A stretch of 64,000 nucleotides of DNA, taken from NCBI GenBank assembly GCA_016165875.1, contig JABBOT010000002.1, positions 29,774,265 to 29,838,264 on the forward strand, given 5' to 3'. The notes under the pieces were generated by a model, which made no database searches, was not told the origin of the DNA, and worked only from the letters and a program-made list of their open reading frames with translations. This DNA is from Acanthopleura granulata. Its lineage: Eukaryota; Mollusca; Polyplacophora; Chitonida; Chitonidae. Positions 12,401 to 19,858 of the stretch are shown here, in pieces (within the stretch, counting starts at the first letter, position 1; every line of letters starts with the position of its first letter). A program made the position numbers and the translations under genes.

Positions 12401-15400
12401 ATGTCTCCCAAACCACGCGGGTATGACAGGATGGCAGTCTGTGAAATCCCACTCCTGGACCTCGGCGAAGCTTGTGCCAATGTCTTTGGGTAGGGGGCCA
12501 TTGATGGCTACACGAGTCATGCGGTGGGTTGGGTGTCCGAAATGTTCAAAGTTGGACTTAGCTTCGCCTTCTCCCTGAAAGGAGGCCGGCTAGCAGGTTT
12601 TCATGTCGATGCTGACGACGTCCCTAGTGTCGTAGTGCATCGTGTTCCAGAGCCCGCCGTAGCCATGCTCGACGCAGTCCTTCTGGATGTCGTCGAGCAG
12701 ACTGGCGGGGGTTGGCTTCCAGCTAATGACTCACCATGGGTAGCTACCTGGACGTTGACTTCTCTGCCTTGGGAGAAGTGGAGGTCTTTGGACCAAGCGT
12801 GTCCGTTGTGGCAGATGAGCTCTACTTTACCTCTAACTCCGTTGCCACCAAACTGGTACCCCTCACTGTTGTATATGTTCTCGCCGGCAATGTTCCGCAG
12901 GAAGATTGCCCTCTGAAGGACCATTTCCAGTTCAGATTTATCTTCCGTAGAGCCCGTTTCATGCACCCTCTCCTCCCACTCTTGGGTTTTCTGAAGCCTC
13001 GTGGGAGTGAGGCCTTTGCCGCTCAGCGCACCCGCAAAGCTTTCCACAACTCTCTGGGCCACACAATTGAGGTCGCCATCCCTCAATGGGGCTAAGTTGC
13101 AGGGTCCGGATCTCTGAAGTGGTAGAACACATACACTACCGCGGTGACAGGGTAGGCGTTCTGGTAGAACACGCTGTCAGTACTAGTCTTAGCGCCTGGC
13201 TTTGCCCCTCGTGAGATCTCAATTATAGCCTGCCCCTTTTCTTCTCAGCCCGGATTGGGTCAAACTTGTCTTCAACCACCCAGTCGCCTTCGTTCCGCTG
13301 ACGGAGGTATTTGATTCGGAGTAAGAACTCGTCACCTTCAGGAAGCGCGGTGAAGACCGCAGTGGCGCCATCGACTTCAAACTCGTCTTTGGCATCCTTC
13401 AAAATCTCAACCAAGTGTTTAACCGCGTGCTGGACCGGGGGAGGGACCTGATCATCTATGTCGATGAATAGCCGTTGTGGCTTCAATGTCCGATGGAGGC
13501 GGTTTTCATCGTATTCGGGTATAGGTTCATCGAGAATACACCCGGGCTCGTACTCTGCAAGTATCTCTTCGATCAAGTCATCCATAGTGGTCATGCTGCT
13601 GCTGGATGAGTATATCACATGTAGCAATGTCTTTAAATAGGAATTTCAATAGCGGCCAGACGTGCAAATTCTTTCTGCACTGCCCCCTTATCACACCGCC
13701 ACGCATTTCGATATCCGCACCTTTGTTTGTTAGTCATGCCGACCCCACAAATTCGGCAAGACTGTGTGCATGAGCCCTTACGAAGGTGAGCCACTTGTAT
13801 GTGTTGTGTCCCTTGGGCATGTTGATTACATTAGTGTATCAGTAATAGCCAGCGTATCTAAATGAAGAGATCCTGCCTTCGAGGGTGATGGGCCGCCCCT
13901 TATTGCTCTGGCTATTATCTCTAAACATGAACGGGTGTCTGTCTACATAAATAACTGACAAAAGTTTATATACGCTGACGTGCAGCAGAAATTAGCCGGG
14001 CCATGGGGTAGGGGCGTCGTCGGGTCTTGGGGAACTCCCAATATTTTCTGCATTCGCCCTCCCTGCCGCTGGCCATGCACACCATAGTGGTGGAAGCATA
14101 GTGATCGTCAAGGAACACCGGGAAAGGTCGCCCAATGGTCACCCAAGAGTCGTTCACCACCTATAGGCATCAAAGGCCCACAAGCATCCAGAATGAATGA
14201 ATCTACACATTCCCTGTCTCAACACATAACGTGTAATGCTTGTAAATTATTCCCCTTGTAACGATCACCAATAACCTTTCAGTTTATTTGATCCACTGAT
14301 ATTTCAGGAGGTAGACTTGGCTGCCAGCCCGATGTCCATGACATTAGAAAGGTCAAAGGTTGTTGATTTCACCACGCCCTTCACGCAGGATGTTTTAGGG
14401 ATCCTAACGCCAATACCAAAGGAAACCACTAACCTCTTTCAGGTGTTCAATCCATTTAACCTGCAAGTTTGGTTATCACTGCTGGGGTTCTTTCTTCTCG
14501 CTGTTGTCATGATGGTGTGTATCCTTGTGACCACAAGGTCTCCATGGAGCTCCAGTTGCAGAGACGGAAGTGAGAAACAATCAGTTCAGCAGCACATCCT
14601 TCTACTTATCAGCACCTTTTGTCAGCAGGGTAGGCAACTGACAAGTAGATGAAGGCTCAAAGAAATTACTTCATTTTGTGCAGGTTTAGTACAACTGGTA
14701 TGGGTAGATACACCGAAGGAACACACAAAAGTTGGGGGATTTGATTATAAGGGAGTCAATATATCATTAGCATATTAGAAGGCGTTGACAGACAAAAATA
14801 TATGTATGGTCTTCTTATCCCCTGGAAGTTGTGCAGCTGTAATAGTTCACAACTTATGGTGATCCAGAATTGACAAAAAGAATTAATGACAATATGACAA
14901 ATTCAGTTATCTTGTTCATATCTATCCAGCTCAAGTTTTAAGATTCCAGTGATCAAAGTCATGCTGCTGTCGTAACTTTTGCTATATGTCTCTATTACTT
15001 AATAGGAAAAAATAAACTGAATTAACTCAACGTATACCATCAAGCTGACAATAGACGACTATGTATCTTAAACCTACCAACACTGCTTTCATTCACGACT
15101 GTTACAAACATTGTTATGGCCCTAAGCTGATCTGTAGGCTAATGAGGCTGTAGCTGAAAACCATACGTGAACTACGCGAACTTTCTGTTGTTTTCGTGGT
15201 CCACACACTGTCCGATGTGTAAATAGGGAGCAAGTTTGAAATTTTAACTATCTGTTGGACTTAAAATTGTTCTGGAAACGACAGACGGAAATGACAGATT
15301 TGTCTGATATACCTAGCATTTAACGCCATCCAAAACCTTATATATCCGCTTTTACCGTGTGCTTTTACTTCAGGTCCCACATTTCACCCTAGTTCGGTGT

Positions 15401-18363
15401 CCGCCAGGTGTTTTCTGAGCTTCTGGTTTGTCTTCACGATCCTCACCATGACGATGTACACGGCTCACTTAGCGGCCGTGTTAACCGTATCCACACCTCT
15501 CCGGCCCATCAATTCTCTACAAGACCTTGTGGATCAAACTGAATTTGGGATCAAGGTCACTTCGGGCGCAAGCACGTGGGATTTATTCCAGGTAGGCTCA
15601 TTGTAATGCATGACAAAATCGATAAAACACGACAGTGCTTCAAGTGTAACGATGGTTATGATAAAAGATTCTGTGATGGTAGTTATATTAAGGAATACAC
15701 ATTTATTAGGATGATATTTTCATAATTTACCAAGTGATCTGCTCTGCCAGTGACATATCACCTGTTGGTTTATAATAATTTATTGACAGTAACTAAACTG
15801 CATTGAACGATAGTACCGTTAGCCGCCGACTTTTCGTAACCTTCCTCGATACAGGCGCCCTTTCTGTCAACATAGCTGTCAAATTTGACAGTACACACAG
15901 GACGGCAATAAGACAAGGGTTTAACATTTTTCACCCATTTCTGAGTTGAAACAGAAACTCTAAGGCCACGTTTTCAGTGGTGTAAGTATCTACTCCGAAA
16001 AATCCGATCAATTTCATAATTCATTTGTCCTTGTCAAACTCCATAGAATTATCTAGGTATGGCTTATTGAGAAACAAGAACAGAATGCAGATACTTCGAA
16101 ACACTGGAACCAGGCAAATACTGAGGATTGAAGGTTCAAGTTGACTTAATCATGCAGCAGGGATACATCGATTGGTGTTTGGATACCATGATTTGTAAAC
16201 TAGCATGCGACATCATGATAGCATGTATCTGTTGTAATACACCAAATACATTTGAGGAAAATTTATTAAAAATCAAAATTAAAATGTGTGGATAATCTCT
16301 TCTCAGGTTTATCTTATTAACATAGTCATATTTCATGTTTTAGACATGATAACGTCAATTGCAAACAAATCCTATGGAATTCAGATAAAATGAAATCAGA
16401 AATCACCCTTAATAAGATACTGTGCAATTTATTCTCACATAAGAAATACTTGTTTTGGAAGGGGGGGGGGGTCAAATTAAGGTCTGAACTTAACTGCTTC
16501 TGCTTCGTCGAATTTTGTGCGAGCTATAACCTTCTGATGTGTCGTACCATGAATTTCCATCATTTCCTGCTGCCAGGTATTGGTATGCTACGTATGAACG
16601 AACCTTTCCACAATATGATACGCAGTTTCACACCTCAACCTACATGACCTACGCCGCTACGAGTACCAGACACGTAACTGTGACGGCAATTCTGAGTTTC
16701 ATTTGCATGACGTTACAGCAGTGGCTAGCAAAGTTAAAATCAGATATCTGCGTTAGATGGCTTTGCTACCTTCCTGGAATAGAGTACTACATTGGAAGAG
16801 TTCAGCACATATTAGCTGGAAAGAAATTCGAAAGCACTACTTGTAACATTATTCTTTTAGAGAATAAAACTGAAGTCATGGAAGAAAATCATATTTGGGT
16901 GGGAAGATAAAGACGTATTGTTATTATTCTAAGTAGTATGTTGCGCCACATACGCCACAAATTCTTAAGCTTGTTTGGTGGGAGTCCCCGTGGCTCAGTG
17001 GTTACCGTGCTAGCACAGTGCAGTAGTTTTGTGCTCATGCATGCCTAGCTATGTGGAGTCCCTCTCCTTAAATGAATAAAGAGGCGTTTATTCCCCAATC
17101 GGAATCCTTCACATCTCTTTTTATGATTGTTCTTGTCCAAGTGTACCAGTTTAGTCCTCTGCAAACATAGGGAACTTGGGTTCGGTAACAATATTTCATT
17201 ATAATATACGTCATCCAACTTTCCTGTCTACCCATAAACCTGACCGCCGTCGTAGGAGTGAAAAACCTTGAGTACAGAGATTAACACCTATCAGTATATA
17301 TGAATAACAAATCTTTCTGTTCACTTTCATCTAGTCGTCCGAAGAACCACTGTATAAACAGATTGGAGAGAGAATGGAATCCATCCCAAGGCTAAGCACC
17401 GTCCCATTATCAACAATTGTCAAAGATGGGGGTTTCTGTTATATAGGCGAGCAATCCTCTCTACAGTTTATGGTTTCCGAAGCCTGCGGACAAATCCGTC
17501 TGGCTGACGAGCAGTTTCACAGCTTTTCCGTTGCCTTCGCACTTCCTAAGGGCTCACCTCATAAGCAGGCCATCGACATTAAGTGAGTTAATTTACTCGG
17601 CCAGACCTCAGTTCATAGGCGGCAAAGCATGAGTTATGATTATTACAACCAAACGTGTGTATAAAGCGGTTTTCGGAAGTCTGAAGTCTGAATTGAGAAA
17701 GTTTCAACTTTCCATTTGTTACTGTTGGAGGAGTTGATAATACAGAAATTTTTGCCTCATAACTGTGGTGTGGAAACACGATGATAAAAGTATGAACATG
17801 CTTGATGTTTCACAACTTTCTGTTGGTAAAGTTGAAGGAACTGATCTTACAGAAATGTAGCCCATACCTCTTTAACTTGCAAAATTAAGATTGAAGCCAT
17901 AAGCTTTAAATTACGAAAAAGATTGTTATTCTCTGCAAGAACCAAGGTACTGTGAACATGTCTTGGAAGTGTCGCCTACAAAAATATTAAGGTTTACATC
18001 AGTCCATTAGTAAATGTAAACAAAGATGCATATGAATGCCGATCGACCGTCTTTCCTATATTCTTCTGGACGGGTTTTAAAATATGTTCTTTATATTCTT
18101 ACAATGTATGCCACGCCCACATCTTTTTGTATTACAGAATACAGAAAATGGTGGAATCTGGGTTAATTGATAGATGGAAAAGACAATGGTTTCATCTTTC
18201 TGTTAACTGCTCACTGTCCAAGACGACTGGAAGCAAAGTTAGCCTGGGTATGGACAGGATTTTGGGAGTTGTCGTTCTTTACTCGGGATTCGCCGTGACG
18301 GCCTGTCTCGTGCTGCTTGCTGAACGAACTTACTATAAACTCACCAAAACTAACTTCACATAG
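252..18363 (+). CDS. Gene A: ionotropic glutamate receptor subunit, 3' eight exons (5' part outside window)
   Basis: Ligand-gated cation channel subunit of the plasma membrane. Visible coding exons are 252-410, 813-1016, 2478-2578, 3350-3437, 14308-14629, 15374-15591, 17335-17582 and 18138-18363. They sum to 1566 nt and stay open to the TAG at 18361-18363, giving 521 residues. Order: end of the amino-terminal domain, S1, M1, pore loop, M3, S2, M4, very short tail. Key residues seen: the carboxylate-binding Arg in ERSKVVDF (14350-14352), QQG at the pore tip, MYTAHLAAV in M3 (the counterpart of the family's SYTANLAAF), SGAST at the start of S2, and an acidic Glu in YIGEQSS. Five exon lengths equal those of gene B. 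The signal peptide and most of the amino-terminal domain must lie before base 1. A 10.9-kb intron (3438-14307) holds a virus-like element. Subfamily (kainate-, AMPA- or delta-like) cannot be fixed by eye. Confidence 0.9.
813..1016 (+). CDS. Gene A exon: end of amino-terminal domain and linker to S1
   Basis: A phase-0 exon of 204 nt, 24 nt longer than its gene B counterpart. It contains WSEKTRLNLH and ends with the first S1 beta strand, GITLRVVVDR, directly before donor GTATGT. Gene B has GIILRVAVHR at the same place with the same donor. Confidence 0.85.
1017..2477. other. Gene A intron
   Basis: AT-rich intron sequence with no exon, RNA gene or repeat that I recognise, apart from the SINE fragment near 1995-2228. 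Confidence 0.6.
1995..2228 (-). repeat. tRNA-derived SINE copy 1 (degenerate)
   Basis: Reverse orientation. It shares with the intact copy at 43857-44120 the blocks for a tRNA-like head, the CATGCTGGCTTCCTCTCC region and the GAGTACGG end. Several small indels show it is old. Confidence 0.75.
2478..2578 (+). CDS. Gene A exon: S1 segment
   Basis: A 101-nt exon, phase 0 to phase 2. It encodes a YPYVGRTGSG stretch, then the VTIDMLNDLATSLNF helix typical of S1 (family pattern G-x-x-I-D-L-L). The acceptor is tcttcatag and the donor GTAATG. The length is identical to the B and C paralogues. Confidence 0.85.
3350..3437 (+). CDS. Gene A exon: S1 segment with WSGMIG motif
   Basis: An 88-nt exon starting with the last base of an Arg codon. 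It contains YVLVESKDGYG and GSWSGMIGMVARG, the family block in which W-x-G-(M/L)-(I/V)-G precedes the ligand-binding lobe. Donor GTAAGA. The length equals the gene B exon. Confidence 0.88.
3812..3945 (-). repeat. SINE copy 2, 3' half only
   Basis: A fragment of the same SINE in reverse. The GTTTAACGCCATACTCAAGA end and the Gly/Cys-rich centre are recognisable. It abuts the left inverted-repeat arm of the virus-like element. Confidence 0.6.
3951..4235 (+). repeat. Left inverted-repeat arm, with an internal tandem copy
   Basis: It contains AGGGCGAATGCAGAAA near 3959 and AACTTTTGCCAA, then a partial tandem second unit from about 4126. The reverse complement of 13914-14073 matches over about 160 bp, and its inner half matches the second unit best. 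Confidence 0.65.
4236..5534. other. Non-coding stretch between left arm and first virus-like gene
   Basis: No gene recognised. It has a 15-base C run at 4844-4858 and a short tRNA-head-like piece (GTTAGCCCAGTCGGTTAG near 4889) that may be another SINE remnant. Confidence 0.4.
5754..6929 (-). pseudogene. Virus-like element: broken minus-strand gene(s), unassigned
   Basis: Three minus-strand open pieces (6805-6572, 6556-6233, 5969-5754) with protein-like composition are separated by stops and frame changes. The first contains a beta-rich stretch with ELNGYYTVCTLDD and RLGLKKNYVISL. The last ends in a hydrophobic, Gly-rich segment. They may be one or two original genes. I recall similar open frames from virus-like elements in marine invertebrates but cannot verify this, so no function is given. 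Confidence 0.4.
6908..7213 (+). pseudogene. Virus-like element: short plus-strand remnant, unassigned
   Basis: An open stretch divergent from the preceding minus-strand gene. It has the acidic segment EIEEPSEIAVIDPSMNNF and is probably part of one reading frame that shifts near 7130. No domain recognised. Confidence 0.3.
7311..7682 (+). pseudogene. Virus-like element: basic protein remnant, unassigned
   Basis: A 123-codon open frame. The basic part RHRLAAKKKWKR is followed by aromatic-rich YYYLTKTGYVKLYYDYD. It runs into the next frame (7646-8128), which has an equally protein-like composition, so a frameshift near 7660 may separate two halves of one gene. Confidence 0.4.
7646..8128 (+). pseudogene. 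Virus-like element: unassigned protein remnant with Ser/Thr-rich tail
   Basis: A 160-codon open frame. The N-terminal two thirds look globular. The C-terminal end from about 8030 is a low-complexity Thr/Ser/Arg repeat (TRAS, SSxTE). No motif identified. Opposite-strand open frames across 7419-8017 are treated as shadows. Confidence 0.4.
8279..8482 (-). pseudogene. Virus-like element: small amphipathic protein, unassigned
   Basis: A minus-strand frame of 67 codons with a Pro-rich N-terminus followed by an amphipathic, Leu/Lys-rich helix (WVRKHLRDLSRLLAKLASK). Small helical accessory capsid or membrane-active proteins occur in dsDNA virus-like elements, but nothing here proves that role. Confidence 0.3.
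8596..9590 (+). pseudogene. Virus-like element: candidate capsid-type structural protein, frameshifted
   Basis: A plus-strand gene remnant spread over all three frames. The best stretch is about 8786-9340 and includes ASYTIENISLE, NQYVGRLVILYDRLL and ETLWNINFNIS. Beta-strand-rich segments alternate with short loops, as expected for a jelly-roll protein. Capsid identity is an inference from composition, context and unverified recollection of similar open frames. Indels and stops make it non-functional. Confidence 0.4.
9749..9976 (+). pseudogene. Virus-like element: acidic/helical small protein, frameshifted
   Basis: It starts MDELVDELIDEDTEAV. The frame then shifts near 9835; the continuing frame carries a charged helical tail up to about 9976. 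No function assigned. Confidence 0.35.
10060..10470 (+). pseudogene. Virus-like element: single-span membrane protein with one in-frame stop
   Basis: One reading frame of 137 codons from ATG 10060 to TGA 10468-10470, interrupted only by TAG at 10291-10293. The N-terminal part is Pro/Glu-rich, then Ala/Arg/Lys-rich (ELAARRAGAAARKVK). After the stop comes a hydrophobic segment with GGAGLAGVYYI, a plausible membrane span. A single lesion suggests limited decay of this gene. Confidence 0.45.
10498..10729 (+). pseudogene. Virus-like element: small membrane-anchored coiled protein, one in-frame stop
   Basis: ATG 10498 opens a hydrophobic helix (MASIALLVGGVLVNALAF). TGA at 10574-10576 interrupts it. 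The same frame then continues as a charged helix (HDLTVGQLQSQRRTQRLDW) to TAG 10727-10729. It has an N-terminal anchor and an Arg/Lys-rich tail. Function unknown. Confidence 0.45.
11222..11640 (+). pseudogene. Virus-like element: retroviral-type (rve) integrase fragment
   Basis: DDE integrase that would insert element DNA into the host genome. Visible pieces in shifted frames are a core strand with the second catalytic Asp (QVDHGREFMGAV, near 11331-11367), then the catalytic Glu helix in the pattern (V)MERF-x-R-T-L-A-E-G-L (about 11428-11460), then the C-terminal part VVAALNGEVTR. The first Asp region is upstream or lost. At least two frameshifts separate the pieces. The 3' end meets the convergent polymerase/helicase gene. 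Confidence 0.55.
11641..13095 (-). pseudogene. Virus-like element: DNA polymerase/helicase gene, broken
   Basis: Reads right to left. Polymerase part: motif-A-like SIDMKTC followed by TAG (12590-12592) exactly where the family has Tyr before Pro. Further on, the region where a motif C Asp-Thr-Asp would fall, near 12190-12240, is deleted. Helicase part: TTRAIELF and VFIPTHRLAKE near 11845-11885 follow the P-loop position, but the Gly-rich loop itself is missing. The Walker B equivalent is IIWNEV, with Asn in place of Asp (near 11715). Other frameshifts are scattered. A protein joining B-family polymerase and SF1 helicase motifs would replicate the element. It is dead here. Confidence 0.55.
13223..13627 (-). 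CDS. Virus-like element: open acidic frame upstream of the polymerase remnant
   Basis: 134 codons uninterrupted from ATG 13627 to a stop at 13223. The N-terminus is Asp/Glu-rich (DDLIEEILAEYEPG), the C-terminal part basic (EKKRGRL). It lies directly before, and on the same strand as, the polymerase remnant and is separated from it by a frame change, so it may be that gene's N-terminal region rather than a separate protein. No recognised motif. Confidence 0.4.
   Translation of the reverse strand: MLHVIYSSSSSMTTMDDLIEEILAEYEPGCILDEPIPEYDENRLHRTLKPQRLFIDIDDQVPPPVQHAVKHLVEILKDAKDEFEVDGATAVFTALPEGDEFLLRIKYLRQRNEGDWVVEDKFDPIRAEKKRGRL
13914..14073 (-). repeat. Right inverted-repeat arm
   Basis: Reverse complement of the left arm: AGGGCGAATGCAGAAAATAT at the outer side and GTAGACAGACACCCGTTCAT at the inner side. 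Confidence 0.65.
14308..14629 (+). CDS. Gene A exon: end of S1, M1 and pore loop
   Basis: A 322-nt exon, phase 0 to phase 1. It opens EVDLAASPMSMT and has the conserved ligand-binding Arg in ERSKVVDFTTPF. M1 is the hydrophobic run at about 14458-14530. The pore loop ends ILLLISTFCQQG, with Gln at the position equivalent to the AMPA/kainate Q/R site. Lengths in genes B and C are also exactly 322 nt. Confidence 0.93.
14630..15373. other. Gene A intron
   Basis: AT-rich intron without recognisable content. Confidence 0.6.
15374..15591 (+). CDS. Gene A exon: M3 and start of S2
   Basis: A 218-nt exon beginning PTFHPSS, then the M3 helix (about 15400-15480) with MYTAHLAAVLTV, the gating motif, followed by the S2 start with SGASTWDLF. 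At DNA level the 5' half of the S2 part is strikingly close to the exon of gene D at 63862-64000. Confidence 0.93.
15592..17334. other. Gene A intron with possible SINE head
   Basis: A G run lies near 16461. A tRNA-like piece, CCCCGTGGCTCAGTGGTTA, near 16986 resembles the SINE 5' head without the rest. An open frame at 16539-16910 has no recognisable homology and is not called. Confidence 0.45.
17335..17582 (+). CDS. Gene A exon: S2 ligand-binding lobe
   Basis: A 248-nt exon, phase 0 to phase 2. It carries LYKQIGERM, the acidic Glu (17449-17451) that in family members contacts the ligand amino group, the first S2 Cys in SEACGQ, and FALPKGSPHKQAID. Donor GTGAGT. Confidence 0.9.
18138..18363 (+). 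CDS. Gene A terminal exon: end of S2, M4, stop
   Basis: It starts IQKMVESGLIDRWKRQW, has the second S2 Cys in SVNCS, then M4 (about 18246-18315). A short Lys/Thr-rich tail ends at TAG 18361-18363. Confidence 0.92.
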
Positions 18364-18388
18364 TTTTCTTTTATTTAAAGTGCGAAAT

Positions 18389-18394
18389 AATAAA
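18389..18394 (+). promoter_or_regulatory. Polyadenylation signal of gene A
   Basis: AATAAA lies 26 nt after the stop codon and is followed by GTC, the same context as the gene B signal. A very short 3' UTR is implied. Confidence 0.55.
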
Positions 18395-19858
18395 GTCTGG
18401 CTTATTTGATGAAATCAGGAAATAAATGTACAATGAATCTCTCTAAGCAGCTGCATTATCACAGTAAACGAACGACAGAAGAAATCAACTGTATTGGTCA
18501 CCCATACCTTGAATGAAGGCTTTGACTCTACGTTACTCAGGCAATATTGCAATCATACTTGGATGGGTAGATATAATTGAGGTGAGTATAAACCTATCAT
18601 ACAGTGATGACTCACTTCCACGTATCTGTCTGCATCTCAGATCAAAGTTACCAAGAGCCCTGCCCGCGTGACCTAACTCATGACATCTGTCTGAGGTACA
18701 TTGTAGACTCCCGCCGAGCAATCAGCGGGCTCAAATTCACCTTTTTCAAATTACTCCAGAGGTTTTTATACCGGTACGTGGAGAAGGGCGGTTGTTCCCG
18801 CGTGCTTCTGAGTGCCATCATTCAGGTGAAAACTTTTAGATTAAAGCAATAGTGAAATAAATAAAGAATGCAGGTTTGAGTAAGTCTGTTCAAAACTTCA
18901 CGGTCAAAAGCGACATAATTTTATAAGTTAACACCTAGTCACCCCGATATAATCAGTCACTGACATAAGTCAAAATATCAAGCTACAAACCTTTACATTT
19001 ACGTCAAATAAAGATGAATATATATCATCATAGATCATAAATATATATATATCATTTTGAATGGTGTAGCTCGTTATAGTGAAATTTATCAAAATGCTAA
19101 GTTCTTGATATTTTAAAAGCTTTATACAATAATTTATCATTTACCTAAGGCTGTTATCTACATGATACAGACGCATCTTGTATTTTTCCGCAAGGGATGG
19201 TTTGTATATGCATCTTCTGAAAACAGGGACTACGTTCAGTGTTTACATTCAAAGCGCCTGTATACCTTTATTTTTACGTACAAATTGGTCAAAAAGCTCG
19301 TGGTTTCTCGTTAATCGCTAGCCTAACTTTCCACAACCAGAGAACCCCGATCGAGTCCACCGGGCCCGCCGAACCCTTGTAAAGTTCCACATGACGACCA
19401 ACAAGTTTTCTTTTTGAAGGCCTTCTTTATTACACCAGCTATTACAACTATAGTATTAGCTGGATTTATTGAAGGAAGGCAATTTTATGTTCCATGTGTG
19501 GGTACATTTTAAAACTTATTCGGAATTGGGAACATATTTAAAATTAAGGACACATATAAAATTAAGAACGGCTGTCTTACAAGAGAGACAACCCTAGTCC
19601 TGGTTGTCTCCCTTTATCGATAATCCTTTTACCTTTACCAAAAATTGCTTACCGACATCGCATGTTTGAAATCACTTATTAGCAGATGAAAATTCCGAAA
19701 TATGTATATTTCTCCAAATTCTTTCCTACTGAATTGTTGTCGTCATTGTTTTGTTTGTTTCTTTGTAGTTGCACGTACAATTTTGCAGAGTACAATTGCT
19801 AAGAAATCGCGCTGATTTATTACATTCTTTTTTCATTAATTTTTTTTCTGTGGTTGAA
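18395..19858. other. Intergenic, downstream of gene A
   Basis: No gene recognised. A GC-richer patch at 18640-18800 is open on the plus strand (18604-18852) but shows no family features. An AT microsatellite lies near 19038-19050. Confidence 0.5.

Larger units (their letters stand above)
3951..14073. mobile_element. Decayed virus-like mobile element within a gene A intron
   Basis: About 10.1 kb bounded by imperfect inverted repeats at 3951-4235 and 13914-14073. Inside are remnants of a B-family-type DNA polymerase joined to a superfamily 1-type helicase (minus, 13627-11641), a retroviral-type integrase (plus, 11222-11640), a capsid-type candidate gene and several small genes, all broken. The gene mix (own polymerase, rve-type integrase, structural-type genes, inverted ends) resembles Maverick/Polinton or adintovirus-like elements. 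A polymerase-helicase fusion is not standard for those, so the family assignment is open. GC content is visibly higher than the flanking intron. No target-site duplication was confirmed, so the inverted repeats could also be two independent copies of another repeat. Confidence 0.6.

Noticed and set aside
16539..16910. 123-codon open frame in an intron of gene A
   Set aside because: No family features and no paralogous exon in gene B. Left uncalled.
16981..17060. Possible tRNA gene (GTGGCTCAGTGGTTA)
   Set aside because: A box-A-like block is present, but no cloverleaf or clear box B follows. Probably a SINE head fragment.
18604..18852. 82-codon open frame downstream of gene A
   Set aside because: GC-richer than its surroundings, but no recognisable domain or partner exon.
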